Translations under genes and position numbers: made by a program
The notes under the pieces: model-generated
The model's input: the letters and a program-made list of their open reading frames with translations, nothing else
Told to the model about the DNA's origin: nothing
Databases searched by the model: none
Part shown: positions 26,596 to 49,220 of the stretch, piece after piece
Layout of the letters: every line of letters begins with the position of its first letter
Numbering within the stretch: position 1 is the first letter of the stretch
Source of the DNA: Odontesthes bonariensis
Taxonomy: Eukaryota; Chordata; Actinopteri; Atheriniformes; Atherinopsidae
DNA: 64,000 nucleotides
Direction of reading: 5' to 3'
Assembly (NCBI RefSeq): GCF_027942865.1
Contig: NC_134515.1
Location: forward strand, 21,040,227 to 21,104,226

Positions 26596-29500
26596 ATGCC
26601 TGGTTCCAGTGGCGTCAATGTGGAGAGCTCTTGTGAGGCACTGTGTCGAACGCTGGTGTCTCAGAAAGGCCTACAGAGAGAGACGGCCGACATCTCCCAG
26701 TCTGTACTCTACACATCGCTGATGGGTCTGCTTCTGGTCACTGACAATGAGGTGTGAACAAAACAACACGAGACAAACCTTCACTTTATCGCTCAAACCT
26801 TCACTTTATCGCTCAAACCGTCTTGAATGTTTGTCCTTAATGTGGATGTAAGAGGACATTCACAAGAGAAATGTAAACAAACAAAGAAATCACGTGAAGT
26901 TATCAAGACGCAATACACATCTACAAACACGTGTTTACGCACCTGTCAGCACTCCTTGTGGTCTCTAATAGGATGAGTGCTGGACACTGACCTTATTTTA
27001 GACTCTCTTGTTATGCTAATGGGATAAGAAGGCTAAATCTGTCCTGCCAAAGTTACACTCATGCTAACATGGCGGGGTTAATGCAGACAGACATGAGCAC
27101 AGCCAGGGGTCAAACAGTAGGACACATAGCAGACAAACATGCAGGAACACACAGTGCACATTCACACGCAACAGATCTATAGATCTGCTTTTAAGGTTCA
27201 GGTGTCTCTTTGTTTTTGCAGAAAGAGCCACTCGCCTTGGGAAGTGGAAGGGTTGGCCTTAGAAACATAGGAAACACAGTGAGTGTTAAAAGATGACAGA
27301 CGCAGCTTTGGAAAGACTTGCTATCAAATTACCAGAATTTGTTATGCATCATGATGCTGACTCCCCCTTTACTTTGTTTTTGTGTCAGTGTTTCCTGAAT
27401 GCTGTGGTCCAGTGTTTGTCACATACCTGTGGCCTGCGAAACTATTGTCTCCTAAAGTCTTACAAGCATGAGAAGTTCTCAAAAGAAGACTCTAAGCTCA
27501 TGGAAGGTATGTTTCTCTTTTCCGCCGCGCTCTCTTCCCGTGTCCTATTTTCACCTCCCCTCATTGCTGCCTGTCTTTCCGTACCAGCCTTCTCTCAGGT
27601 TCTGTTAGGCCTGTGGGACGTAAACGAAGGGGACACGGTTGTAAATCCTCGCCAGTTTTACAGTATTTTCAAAGAAGCGGTGCCTTACTTCAGTGGTTAC
27701 AGGTAAGAATGTGGATTATTCTTTTTTTTCTCTCAAGGTTGATAGAACCTCTTCATAAAAGTTCGCCACAGGCGATGTAGCCTCTTTGCAAACACATGAA
27801 GGTAGCTGGGTTGTAAGACAATGCTACCAAACAATATCCAGGAAATGCATTAAAACATTCACTTATGGATCATCTGTGCCAGAACAGAAACTTTTTTGAT
27901 ACTTCTGTATAACGGTAACATGTGTTTCTGCCTCTGCGTTTAATTCAGTCAACAGGATGCTCAGGAGTTCCTTAGGTTCCTACTCGACAAGCTGCACACT
28001 GGAATAAACAGGAGACCCAACACTAGAAGAACTGGGAAGGAGCCTGAGCAAAAATATGTCAGATTTAGGTGTGCATAGGAAAAGAAAAATCTATTTTTCA
28101 AACTCTTCTGGCCACTCTCCTGACCACATTTTGCTCTCTGTCTCTCATTCCTGACCTTCTGTAGAATTTCGGAAGAGGCAGCAGCCACGTGGAAGAAGCA
28201 CCTGGAGAGGGATGACAGCATAATAGTAGGTGAGGAGGGCAATCCAGCAATGGTGTTTCATCGGTCGAAAAAGGTTCGCAGATGGCAACCAGTGGTCATT
28301 TTTTCTCTCCTCACCTGACAGACCTGTTCTCAGGCCAGCTGCGGAGCTCGCTGCATTGCTCAGTTTGCTCGCACTACTCCAACACTTTCGATGTGTTCTG
28401 CGATCTGTCGCTGCCAATCCCCAAGAGGAGCTCTGGAGGGGGGGTGACCCTGCGGGAGTGCCTGGACCTCTTCTCTCAGGAGGAGAAACTGGACAAGGAG
28501 AACTCACCAGTGAGTTAACACAGAGAGAGAGCAGAAGCTACAGGCTATCACGTGTGTGTCTTTCGGTGTGAGCAAAGCTCAGTGACACAGACACTCTGAG
28601 CAGGGAAAGGGCATGTACCCTTCAAAAGTATTAGTTTCCCTCATTGCATGTCTGTTTGTTTAAATTGTGGCGTATAAACAGTACAGTATAAACAGCAGGC
28701 AACAGAAATCCCGTAATCGTCCCTAATTTTTATTTATTTTTTATCTTTTATCTTTTCATCATTTCATAAACAAAAGATTGTCTTTGTAGATATTTACAGT
28801 GGAGGAGGAAAACCGAACAACATTACAAAGCAAATTTTCAGCAGTCAACAATAAGTCAGAAAAAGTTGAATGGAATAATTATTAAATAGTTGAACAGATT
28901 AGTTATAGCTATTTGTTTATTTTTTTTTACTTAGTTCCTTTTTTTTTCAAAGGTAAAATTTTAATCTAATTTGGTTCATACAGCACCCATTTCGAACAAG
29001 TTAAATGTTATTCCGAGAGGCACACTGATGGGATTCGTAGATAAGTAATGAATGTATTAAACATGTTAGTGTATTTGGAAACATTTTAAAAGCGAGAGCT
29101 GTGTGTGTTTTCCCTTTTTTTCAGATGTGTGAGAGGTGTAACAGGCGTACAGAGTGCACGAAGCGGCTGTCCATTCAGAGGTTTCCCCAGGTTATAGTTA
29201 TCCGTATCCTTGGCAACAACTATCATTTATGTATTGTATTATATTATATTATATTATATTATATTATATTATATTATATTATATTATATTATATTATATT
29301 ATATTATATTATATTATATCATGGAAAAAAAAGAATGTTTATGTGTAAAAAAATGTATACTGATGCTTAACACTTCCGATCAGATCTGAATCGTTTTACA
29401 ACATCACGGTGGTCTATCAGTAAAAGCACAGTGTATGTGTCTTTTCCACTCACCAACCTGGACCTTGGACCCTACGGCCCTGTTGACTGCGGTAATGGAA

Positions 29501-32214
29501 GCTTTCTTTTAGTTTGCGCATGCACATTGCTGATTTATACACCCAGAAGGAACTCCTTTGACACAGATGCTTGAGTTAACTGTGTGTGGCTCCTTGTCAT
29601 GCAGCCTGTTCTCAACGGAAGGAAGTGATCAAATGTACAGGAAAGATTACACAAACTGGGCTTTTAACTCTTTGACACTTTTTTTGGACACTGGAGAGAA
29701 CGAACAAGATTCCAAAAGCTTGTTCTGTGGGTTTTTGTTTTAAGAAATGATAGGTGAGTGAAACAGAAGAGATGCAGAGAACGAGATGATAACGTGCAGA
29801 TTTACTGCTATTTCGTGGCAGAAAAATGATTTAATGAGGGAAAATGTCTAAGGATATAAACTTGCTCAATAAGTAGTTTTAACCGGGTATGATTGATATT
29901 TTTAACAGGCTTACATAACAGGCTATTTGAGTACTTCATAAATGATGAAATACATTGGAATGGAATGGAATGGTATACATTTTTAGAAAAATTTAACTAT
30001 CTGCCAAAAGATATTCAAAGCAAAACGTACAGACTCCCTGGTCTAAAATCAGGGTAATCACATCAAAATAGATGGCAGTAGCAATTCCACTATTTAGATA
30101 TCACAACCCTTTAACATGTAGAACATTCTTTTTTATGGGTCAGAATCAACGGTTTGGTACATCCCGTGGAACTGTAGAGCTCAGCAGTATACAAAGGGTT
30201 GAAAATATATACATCTTATAAAAGCCAGACAGTTCTACAGTAGCATTCTTAAGACAGATGATGAATATGTACCGTCCCCTCAGATTCAGCCAAATGCAAA
30301 AGTGACCGGAGGTTGCTTTATCGTATAGACTAACAATGACCCAAAAATATACTGAGAGAGCAACCTAGATTCTTTGAAGATAAAGAAGAGGGATGTTCTG
30401 CAGAGGCTGAGTCAGTCACTTCATGATCCTGACCTCATTGAGATGCATTTCACTTACAACAAACAACAACTAAAGACACCTGAAATTAAAGTATCACGAG
30501 GAAGGAAACATATTGATTGATGATGTCTACTGGTTCCAAACTTCAGCCAATTACTGCCTGCAAACTATTCGCAGCAAAGTGTTAGAATTAACATTCTATT
30601 TTCTGTATGGTTTTGCTAATTTTGTCCAGTCACATTTGGGAACCCGCGAAAGAGGGTACATATTAAAGAACCTTCATCCTACAGGGATATGAAATCTGGC
30701 TGTGTTAGTCTGGCTTCAATTTCATATGATTTTGGTGGGACTAACACGTCCACATGCATTTTAAAGCTCCATTTTTGGTTAGACGCGATGACAGTTATCC
30801 TCTTGCTAGTGTAAAGTAAACGTGTGTTGATATGTTTGCTATCGTGTTTGAGCTAAAAGCTGAGCTAATCGTAAAATGTACACTGTACAAACTGTAAAGG
30901 TAGCTGTGTTATTGTGACTGCCCACACAGTGTTAGATGCCATATTGTGTCCCTAGTTGGCTCTGAGGCTGTCTTTTGTTTGTGTGAAACCTGAATATGGT
31001 CAGGCTCTAAAATCCTATCATCTTATCACTGCAAATAGAAAAGAAAAACTTCATTATCAATATGGTGACTCAAAAAGTCCACTACACATGACTCCATAAC
31101 ATAAACACATAGCTGAATGCATTTGGAAGTATTAGAGTTAGTCTTCGTGATGGATTAACCAAAAAAAGAGGGGCTAGGTTTGGTGAGGGATCAGATTTCA
31201 GCACAATTTTGTTAATTAGCATATCTTGCATTCAGCGGCGCAGTTCAGTTACTCCCGTTACTCCATCTTTCTTTCTCTTTTTATTTCATTATAATCATCA
31301 ACTGTAATTGCTTATTTGCACAGATAATCATCTCTAAACTTTGTGTTAACTAGCAACCCCTCAAATGTTTGCATATTATCTATATGAGCATTTTTTATTC
31401 TCTCCTTCAAACGATTATTAATCATGAACTTGTTGCACTCAAGTATTTTTGTATTTGTAGGTACTCTGAGAGACTGTCCATGTTAATTACTATGCTCAAA
31501 CACCCTAGGGATTAACTTAATTTCTTAATAATTTCGTATAAAGAGTTATATATCATATATATATATATATGACTTTTTTAAAAATACAAATGCTAAATGA
31601 AATGACAGATAAATGAATATATCTTGAATAGGAATAGAAAAATACAACTGTCCTGGTAAAATTCTGCCCCCTTGTGGTGATCACTTTTGAAGCCCAAAAC
31701 TACAAAATACAACGGGACCACATCCTGATAACTGCAACCAGAATGTGTTTTGTTGACCTGCTAAAAACAAATGTAAAAGTATTTCATAGTCTAAAAGTAG
31801 TTTTGAAAAATGGCTTGAATGTTTGTGTTCCTGTTTGTCTCTGCAGGCTCAGTTCTGTATGACTTATATGCAATATGTAACCATGCGGGGACGGTGAACA
31901 TGGGCCATTACACAGCCTGCTGTTTCGATGAGAATGGTTGGTGCTTCTACAATGACGCCAGGTGAAACTTTCCCTGCATGCATAACATTAGGTTTTTACC
32001 CAAAACTCAAAGTTCTGACAACTGTACGTTGCAAGTTCTATGTGAAGTTTTGCACCGAGACGCCTTTTGCGTCATGCTGCAGCAGCTTCTCACAATTTCT
32101 CTCCATTTATCCACCTACAGCGTGACCCCACTCGCAGAGAACCAGCTTCAGACCAATCAAGCCTACGTGCTGTTCTACCAGCGCAGCAACAGCACCGCCA
32201 CCGTCAGGAAATAG
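26596..32214 (+). CDS. usp21: Ubiquitin-specific protease, USP21-like
   Basis: Cysteine protease that removes ubiquitin from proteins. Exons: 26596-26751, 27222-27278, 27389-27506, 27588-27702, 27949-28068, 28165-28229, 28322-28509, 29125-29203, 29384-29491, 31847-31961, 32121-32214; 1215 nt, 404 residues. The Cys box GLRNIGNTCFLNAVVQCL spans two exons, with the catalytic Cys the first codon of exon 3. SGYSQQDAQEFLRFLLDKLH and the His box NMGHYTACC are present, as are two CxxC zinc pairs (CSVC, CERC) and a C-terminal NDASVTPLAENQ. CDLSLPIPK, SGYSQQDAQEF and INRR favour USP21 over USP2. The N-terminal extension is only about 60 residues, far shorter than in human USP21, and its start is the weakest part: an exon with other coding may be missed. 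The intron after 29203 carries minor-spliceosome signals. Confidence 0.88.
29204..29383 (+). other. U12-type (minor spliceosome) intron in usp21-like gene
   Basis: The donor is GTATCCTT, an exact match to the U12-type 5' splice consensus for GT-AG minor introns. Upstream of the acceptor (CGATCAG ending 29383) is TGCTTAAC, one base from the core branch motif TCCTTAAC, with the branch adenosine about 14-15 nt before the exon. There is no clear polypyrimidine tract. The intron is 180 nt and joins the codons of VIVI and HLNRF. No other intron I delimited in the window has these signals. Confidence 0.8.
29237..29319. repeat. (TATTA)n microsatellite
   Basis: About 16 tandem TATTA pentamers with almost no interruption. 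It fills nearly half of the 180-nt U12-type intron of the usp21-like gene, so its length probably varies between individuals. Confidence 0.95.
30240..30560 (+). mobile_element. Decayed Tc1-like transposase fragment
   Basis: In the 2.35 kb usp21 intron 9. Read forward, the DNA near 30337-30455 gives a string resembling the Tc1 transposase C-terminal region (KKRDVLQRLSQSLHDPDLIE against the family pattern KKWNVLQWPSQSPDLNPIE). The last DDE glutamate (IE) is visible. Stops and indels break the frame and no terminal repeats were found, so this is an old remnant whose limits are approximate. The rest of this intron (29492-31846) shows no other recognisable feature. Confidence 0.6.
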
Positions 32215-33730
32215 ACCTGAGACTGGCTGAGCCAGGCAGCCAATCAGAACAGACTTACTTCCAGTGTCCATAGAAACGAATAGAAGAAGCAGTGCTGAAA
32301 CCCGAACGTCGACAGTGAAAACTTTCAACGAGCGCGACCTCAAACTACTAGGAGGAGGAAGAGAGTGAGAGAGACAGACAGAAGCCATGCTCACTTTTAC
32401 AGAGCTTACATCTTGGCCGTGCTTTTGACTCACCTCAGTAAGAAAACTGAGACAGCTCAGACAGACTGTAGTCTCAAGGGTTTCTGTGCCGTAGTTATCG
32501 AGCGTTTGCACGTGTCGGCCACCGTATGATGTGCTTGCACATGATGCAGAGCTCTTAATGTACGATAATCATTCATGCTTGCTGATATGAACCCAAATTA
32601 ACAAAAATGAATTTAGAACATTTTAGATGGAACATTTCACGAAATGCGACATGCAGTTGAATGAAAAAAAAAGTCAAATTATTCGACTTTGGTTTTATTT
32701 CTAAGTGATAAAAGAGTGACCCACAAACTTTGCAGCAACCACACATTAAAACGAGATGTTTTTCTTTTAAATGCTGTTTAAATGATGTGCTGTTATATCT
32801 TATCAAGTAAATTTGAAAAAATGTGGGAGTTGTGGCAAGATCGAGAGGGTGTGTTTTCAGACAGGAGCGCTGACAGGCAAAAATGAAAGTGCCTGCAAAA
32901 AGAGCTGCGGGACAGATAACCCACACTGGAGTGGCCGTGCAGCATTGACGCACAGAACTTGTGTACTTCAAACTGTCATCAAGAAAAAAAAACTCATCCT
33001 GGAACCTCATCATTCAACATCTGAAGCTTGAAAAGCAACACCTGGAGAAGCCTGAGGTGTTTTGGAAACGAGAGCTATGGACAAATTAAGTTAAAATAGA
33101 ACTCTTTGGTCATAGTCAACAGAGGAACATTTGGAGGGGTCCAGGGTTCTGAAACTTCAGCACACGCCACAATTACTACATATATATAAATTGAATCAAT
33201 ATGTTTTAATAGAGCTCTTAGTTGTTCAGTGTTCAGGCTGACTTTATAATTGATATTGATTTTATTAATCAACCTAAAGACCAGTGCTGACCTGCATTTA
33301 CAGGCAATCCCGAGTTAATTATGACCTAATGGGTTACCAGCAAAATGATTGTCTAAAGTTATTATGAGACAGGTAACTGGGTCAGTGCCACGACTACTGC
33401 TTATTTTTTTCTAATAAGAAAAAAAAAGTTCAAGCACCGAAAATCATCACTGCACTTATCAAGTGCATTTCATGCGTGGCTGATCTTTGTTATGTTGTTC
33501 ATGAGACTTGCATTTACCTCTTTTCCTTAAAATGAACGAAATATCACTAATTGTCTCATGGGTGCTCGTGGAACCCCCTTTAATCTAGAGTTTTTATTTT
33601 GTTTTGTTTTTATTTTTTTTTTAGCTAATTTTGACCTATGCAATAATCACACGTTAATGTAATACATTATCGAAATCTGAAACATACCAAAGTCTCAGTG
33701 TTTGTGTAAATGTATCTGATAGAGAATAAA
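32215..33730 (+). other. usp21-like 3' untranslated region
   Basis: About 1.5 kb without a coding gene, ending in AATAAA at 33725-33730. Frames of up to 146 codons on the minus strand are not protein-like. The promoter of rhoa begins about 160 bp after the poly(A) signal. Confidence 0.6.
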
Positions 33731-33884
33731 GCTGTATCTTTATTTGAGATACGTTGAATTGTTTTATTTACTTTTAAGAACTAAGAACATACAAGCATCC
33801 ATACAACAGGATTTAAGGTTAGACAGCTCTATGGAGGTCAACAGTGTTCAAAGAACCAGACATCAGTTTAATAAGATAACATGC

Positions 33885-34000
33885 GCCAGCTCCGCTGGCA
33901 AGGTGCCGCAACCTGCTGACACGTGCACATGCGCACAAGGGGTGGGCGGAGTTTTCCAGTCGGTCAGGAAGAAGAGAAAAGCGGACAGAGAAACATTAAG
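33885..34000 (+). promoter_or_regulatory. rhoa: Probable rhoa promoter and first exon
   Basis: An E-box CACGTG (33920-33925), an NRF1-like GCACATGCGCAC (33925-33936) and a GC box GGGTGGGCGG (about 33939-33948) lie just before a likely non-coding exon that ends AACATTAAG with donor GTAATT at 34001. The next exon, with the start codon, begins at 34567. The exact transcription start is inferred. Confidence 0.5.
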
Positions 34001-34568
34001 GTAATTTCAAGCAACGAGCGCTTTTAAGCCCTCTTACGAGTTTCTGTTCAGTCACACGATTTTGGAAATAGCGCCACAAATTATGTTGTTATGATTTGAT
34101 AGAGAATAGCTTCAATGACAGCTATCAGAAACATGGGAAACACCGTTAGCTCTCCTGCTAGCAAATGCTGTGTGGTTTGACAGGCCTGGACTGCACTGTT
34201 CAGCCTCTCAGCAGGAATGGGAACATTGCGAGGAAATATTAAGTTGTATGTTTTACACCTCTGAGGGGCTCTGTTTGTTAGCCACCTGGCTCATTCTTGT
34301 TTTAAACGTCTGTCTTATCATCATGGAAATGTTGTGTTTCAAGGAGCTCGATCTGGTGGTCTTACCAACGTTGTCCGTGCTGAGACAAGTGCTGAGACAA
34401 GTGCCAACCAGGAGGATCTGTTGGAAGTGTAGCAAGCTCTGTAATTGTTACTTTTTCAGCCGAGGAGGATTGAGTGTCTGCTTTAGTTTTGTTATGCAGA
34501 GTTGTGCTTAGCTGTTACACAAACAATAACCTTGCTGTGACTGTTTTTTCTTCTTCTTTTCTTCAGAG

Positions 34569-35977
<1,409 letters not shown>

Positions 35978-37679
35978 GCTCCAGGACGAGAGGGAGCTGT
36001 CCTTAAGCACAGATGAAGAAGGCTGCTTCCACTGACATTTAACATGGGAGGGCGGGGGGGACATTTGCGTGGGCGGGACAGAAAAGTTGCCCAATTTCAG
36101 ATCACCTGATCACCGTCAGCAAGTCAAAGCCAATCTGAAATGACATGACAAGCTTCTACATTCTGCTTCTTGGTTTATAGATGAGGTTATTTGCCACTTA
36201 TTTGGCATCTGTTAAAACTTTTTTTTTTTAGACCATGGAAATCATCAGGGCAGGTTGTAAGGTCAGGGGAAGGACTTGAAGTTAAAACGTTTTAAATGGG
36301 GTTGATTTGTGCCATGAGGGGAAACGATTAACAAAAGGTCCTTATCAGGCCAAAGACGATGGAAACATGAGAAGGAAATGACAGGAAAGACGTATCTTTA
36401 GCATAGGTTTGAGGTAAGGCCACGTCTAAGTGGATCTTACACAGTATCGCCTACGTGTAGTGCCTTGAGAGCAGTGGGTAAGAAGAATGAAAGAAGAAGT
36501 TGAGGGGTAAAGATTGGTAACTCTAATGGGGTATTGTTTGTCAATTGTTGTGTCTACGCCTCACATTTTCAAATCCTTTCTCCCCGTCACTGGCTTGGCT
36601 TCTTCAGGCCCATTTTCTGACTCAGGCACTATGCAGGGCTATGCCTGAACTAGATTGTATGAGACATTTTCCCATACTGTATTACTTACCTGTAATTTAG
36701 AGTGCGTGTATGCAACTGTATGGTAGTTCGTTTTCTCCAGTGCAGCTCTGCATGCAGTGAATGTGTGTATATTTGTGCGATTGTGTGTATTAACATATGT
36801 GTCATGTACTGTATTCATGGAAAAAGCCTTCTGCATCATTGACCTAACTCCTTGTTTCCATGCCAAAGTTACCCCTGTTGGCCACATTTCAAGGCTCAGA
36901 GGGGTAATAAAATTAACAGCTACTCAGTGACATAGAAACTTTCACTTTACTGGAAAACATTGTACTACAGCCAGAGGCACAATCAGGTTAACCTTCTTAA
37001 GTTTTTGAAAGTTTTTTTTTTTTGTGTGTATAGCAGATATTGATTTGATTGTGTTAATCAGTGGGTCAAATCACAAGCGGTGTAGTTGATAAGTTGAATA
37101 TTCTTTCATATAGATGATAGGCTTATCTTATTACTATGTCCATTATGTACTGTATGTCTTACAATATCTTGTAAGGACATGTTAATGATGTGTATTTCAA
37201 GTTTGCCTTTTTTCTCCGTGCTCCCCCATTCCCTATTAAATGACATCGTCATTGTTGTATTATGTAACTTTTTATTATTGATGTCAAAAGATGTTCCTAG
37301 TATATTTTAATCATCTTTCTTAACCCTGCTGTTATGATCACTTTATGTCGGTTTAATAATAAATTTTAACCGTTGTATCGTCTCATTTAATTAATGGCAA
37401 GTCGAGGGCGGGATGCTATACTAAATGTTTTGGGAATGGGCTGCTACAGCATTTTTGTTTTTTTTCTTTTCTTTCTTCAAAATTTTATTCAGTCTTTGTT
37501 TCTGTAATTATAAACAGATTTTTTTTTTCTCCTCCCATCCTGAAACAAAGCTGGTATTATGGCTTTTTTTTTTTGTTTCTGAGGTATTTATGTGTTCTTT
37601 TGATCCCTTCATGTGTAAATAATCACTGCAATGTTCTTTATATTTTTTGGCATTAGTTTACCTTTTCCCAAATAATAAA
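35978..37679 (+). other. rhoa: rhoa 3' untranslated region with two poly(A) signals
   Basis: A 1.7 kb AT-rich non-coding stretch. AATAAA words at 37358-37363 and 37674-37679 suggest alternative poly(A) sites. No coding frame or structured RNA was recognised. From 37680 to 38280 is a short AT-rich gap. Confidence 0.65.
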
Positions 37680-38282
37680 CACTCATAACCAGTTTGAAAT
37701 ATCTGCTTCTGTGAGTTTATATTTGACCATAAGATAGTTCTACAAAGCTGTGCTTGTAGGGAATCATGTAATTGTGATAAAGTAATGGGATCGTAAAAGA
37801 GGGACATTTTAATGAGCACAAAATAAGTCATGTTTTCAAGTGCTTGATGGAATTTTTTTTATGACATTTTTGACATTTAAAACTAAAAACATTTCTGTGA
37901 TAATGATCAGTTTTAGTTATAAGGAAAATAAACATTTTAATTTAGTGCTCTAAAGTCAGACATTCCAGATGTTGAGCACGCACAGAAATCATAGGTTGCG
38001 TCAGTTTTGTTTTTGCAAGGGTAACTGATCTCACCAACCGTGAATGCTGAATATTTAAAGTCCATAATGTTTGCACTGAAAATTAAATGCAGATTTTATT
38101 TATGTAATTTAATTAATTTATTTTCATAGTTGCAATATTGCAAATATTTTCCATGAGTATTCTTAGTGAAACAGGATTAAGAACGATTTGATCAATTAAT
38201 TTTTACTCTGATAAAGCTACATCTCCTCTCAGTTTTTCAGTAATGAAGTTTTGGACTCCGGAGCTGACCTGTTTTGTCTCGT

Positions 38283-38464
38283 CCAATCATCGTCGTTATT
38301 CTTCTTTTGCCGCTCGATATACCAATCAAACACCAGAGCTAGGGATTGGTCCCGCCCTCTCCGACTTGTCTTGCTGTGGCCATTTTACACTTTGGTTCAC
38401 TGAAAATTAAACGCCCCTGTCACCTGGATAACAGCGTGACATTTCAGGACAGATTATTGTTGAC
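38283..38464 (+). promoter_or_regulatory. rbm10: Probable rbm10 promoter and non-coding first exon
   Basis: Three CCAAT boxes (38283-38287, 38322-38326, and reversed at 38345-38349) precede a GC box (CCCGCCC near 38351) and a YY1-like GCCATTTT at 38379-38386. A likely first exon ends GTTGAC with donor GTGAGT at 38465. The downstream exon with the start codon begins after CTTCAG near 39002. Confidence 0.55.
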
Positions 38465-38799
38465 GTGAGTTGCTGGTATTTGTTTCTTGTATTCTGCATA
38501 CGACTGCTGTTGTGTTAGTTACGGCTGACAGCTGTTTGTTTACAGCGTATCTAGCTTGGACTTGCTACCCTAGCTCAGGCTAAAGTAGTTAGCTTGGCTG
38601 CTAACAGAGATGACCGCTACACGTCATTGTTAAATACACATATTTGGATTGTAAATATAAGTACGCGCCTTGTGCCTTGCTATGTTTATTAGTGATGCGA
38701 GGTTTAGAGTTTGCTGTTTTTTTTACTTTTTGGTTTGTAGCTTGTTGAGCAGTCACAGAAGTCATTTTTTTCAAACTTGAAGTCAGTGCATTGTGCAGC

Positions 38800-38822
38800 A
38801 AAAAAAAAAAAAAAAAAAAAAA
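38800..38822. repeat. Poly-A tract
   Basis: About 23 consecutive A bases in the first intron of the rbm10-like gene. Similar pure A/T runs occur at 53257-53280, 54056-54079 and 54421-54443 in tkt intron 1; none is tied to a recognisable retroposon. Confidence 0.85.
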
Positions 38823-39074
38823 GGGTTAGAGATGTAGTTGACCCGGTCAGTGAACTCATGGCACGCGACTCCAGCATAGGCTACATTTCAGTAAAGTAGT
38901 TGCTTGTGAGTTTTGATTATTTACTATGATAGCCAATTGTGTGTATTGCACAGGCAGTCTGTAAATGCATTGTGATTTTCATTATTGGCATTGTTGCTTC
39001 AGATCCAAAAAAGCGTCAACAACAGCAAAAAAAAAAAAAAGGACACAGACTTGGAGCAGAGTCACTGGGTCGGC

Positions 39075-48060
<8,986 letters not shown>

Positions 48061-48977
48061 CCTGGCCTTTTGAAGTTCTTGACCAAGAAATGACGAAGCC
48101 TCGCGTGCAACTGTTCAACATTAACACCACACGGATATCTATATAAAATCTTCTTCATTTTGGGTGGACATTATAATTACCTCAACGACGCTAACACTCA
48201 GTGGTAATCCCCATGAACTGATCATGTAGCAGTAGATGTCAGAATATTGCACAAATTGCACCTTTCTTTTTTTTGCTTGCTTCCTGAATAATTCAACTTT
48301 TAGTTCCAGCTAAATTCACCTTGTGTTGGATGAACAAGGTTTATGTTGTTGTTGTTTTTTTTGGGGGGGGTGGCATTCTCTGTTTCAGAATGAGAGGTCA
48401 GTACAACACCTAATGTGAGCAAATGGTCATTTCTAATATTATTGTCTATGCACCATAGATTTTTGTTTTGTTTTATTTGAATGCTGTATGCCTTGTCATT
48501 CAGTGAATGACTGAAATGGGCATGAACTGTGTACATTTTAGAATGAGCACTTTTATACAACCAGCCAGGCTGTGAGACCGAACAGGACAAGGCCAGACTC
48601 TGACTGATATTTGAGTGTCTCCGTTTAACATATTGTAGGTATGAAGTAACAACATAATACACGTTTATTTTGGGAGAAAGTTGTTTTTATTTTTTGTATT
48701 TGTTCATTTGACTGTTTCGCCAAGCTCATGTAAATGAATTCATAAACCACGTTTTCATCTTTAAGCTGTCTTTTATGAGCGAGCCAGTATACAGTGGCTA
48801 ATATTTAAACATTTTAACCTCAAGTTTCCAGATTTGTGTTTTTGTTTTTCGCCTAAAAAAAAAGAGGAACTTTAATGAGGTCTTTTTTTTTTTTTAATGC
48901 AACACCCTGACAGGCCGAAGTCTCTTTGCGCAAATTCGCTTTGGTTCCTAAATGTGTCCTCATGTTACGGCTCAAGT
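48061..48977 (+). other. rbm10 3' untranslated region and gap before lrrc23
   Basis: Non-coding, with T-rich and G-rich runs (near 48350-48370). I found no canonical AATAAA, so the transcript end is unknown. No other gene is visible. Confidence 0.5.
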
Positions 48978-48991
48978 GTTTCCATGGCAAC
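48978..48991. promoter_or_regulatory. RFX X-box upstream of lrrc23
   Basis: GTTTCCATGGCAAC matches the RFX-factor X-box consensus (GTTNCC AT GGNAAC) and is almost a perfect palindrome. It is 230 bp before the lrrc23 start codon, a normal position for ciliary genes controlled by RFX2/RFX3. A forkhead-like TGTAAAC follows within a few bases (about 48996-49002), as expected if FOXJ1 co-regulates. Confidence 0.7.
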
Positions 48992-49220
48992 GCCCTGTAA
49001 ACTCTTCTCAGTTTGTACGTGAGCTGCTAATGCATTTAAACGGGAGTAAAGTTCACTTTATGGAATGCTAGGCTTTTAAAACTGTTACAAACTATTAACT
49101 AAGGTTATTGAGGGGTGTAATTGTTCGTTGTTAAGTTTGGTTTCGTCGGAAGACGACAGTCGCCTGTTAGCGCCAAGTTTGGTGACAGTTTGTGTCAAAA
49201 CAGAAGACTAATTTAGCAGG

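Noticed and set aside
29101-29370. Frame with repeated ILYYI pentapeptides
   Set aside because: Read-through of the usp21-like exon 8 into the TATTA microsatellite; the exon ends at 29203.
32573-33013. A 146-codon minus-strand frame
   Set aside because: Lies in the 3' UTR of the usp21-like gene; composition is AT-driven (many Phe, Lys, Leu) and no motif is seen.
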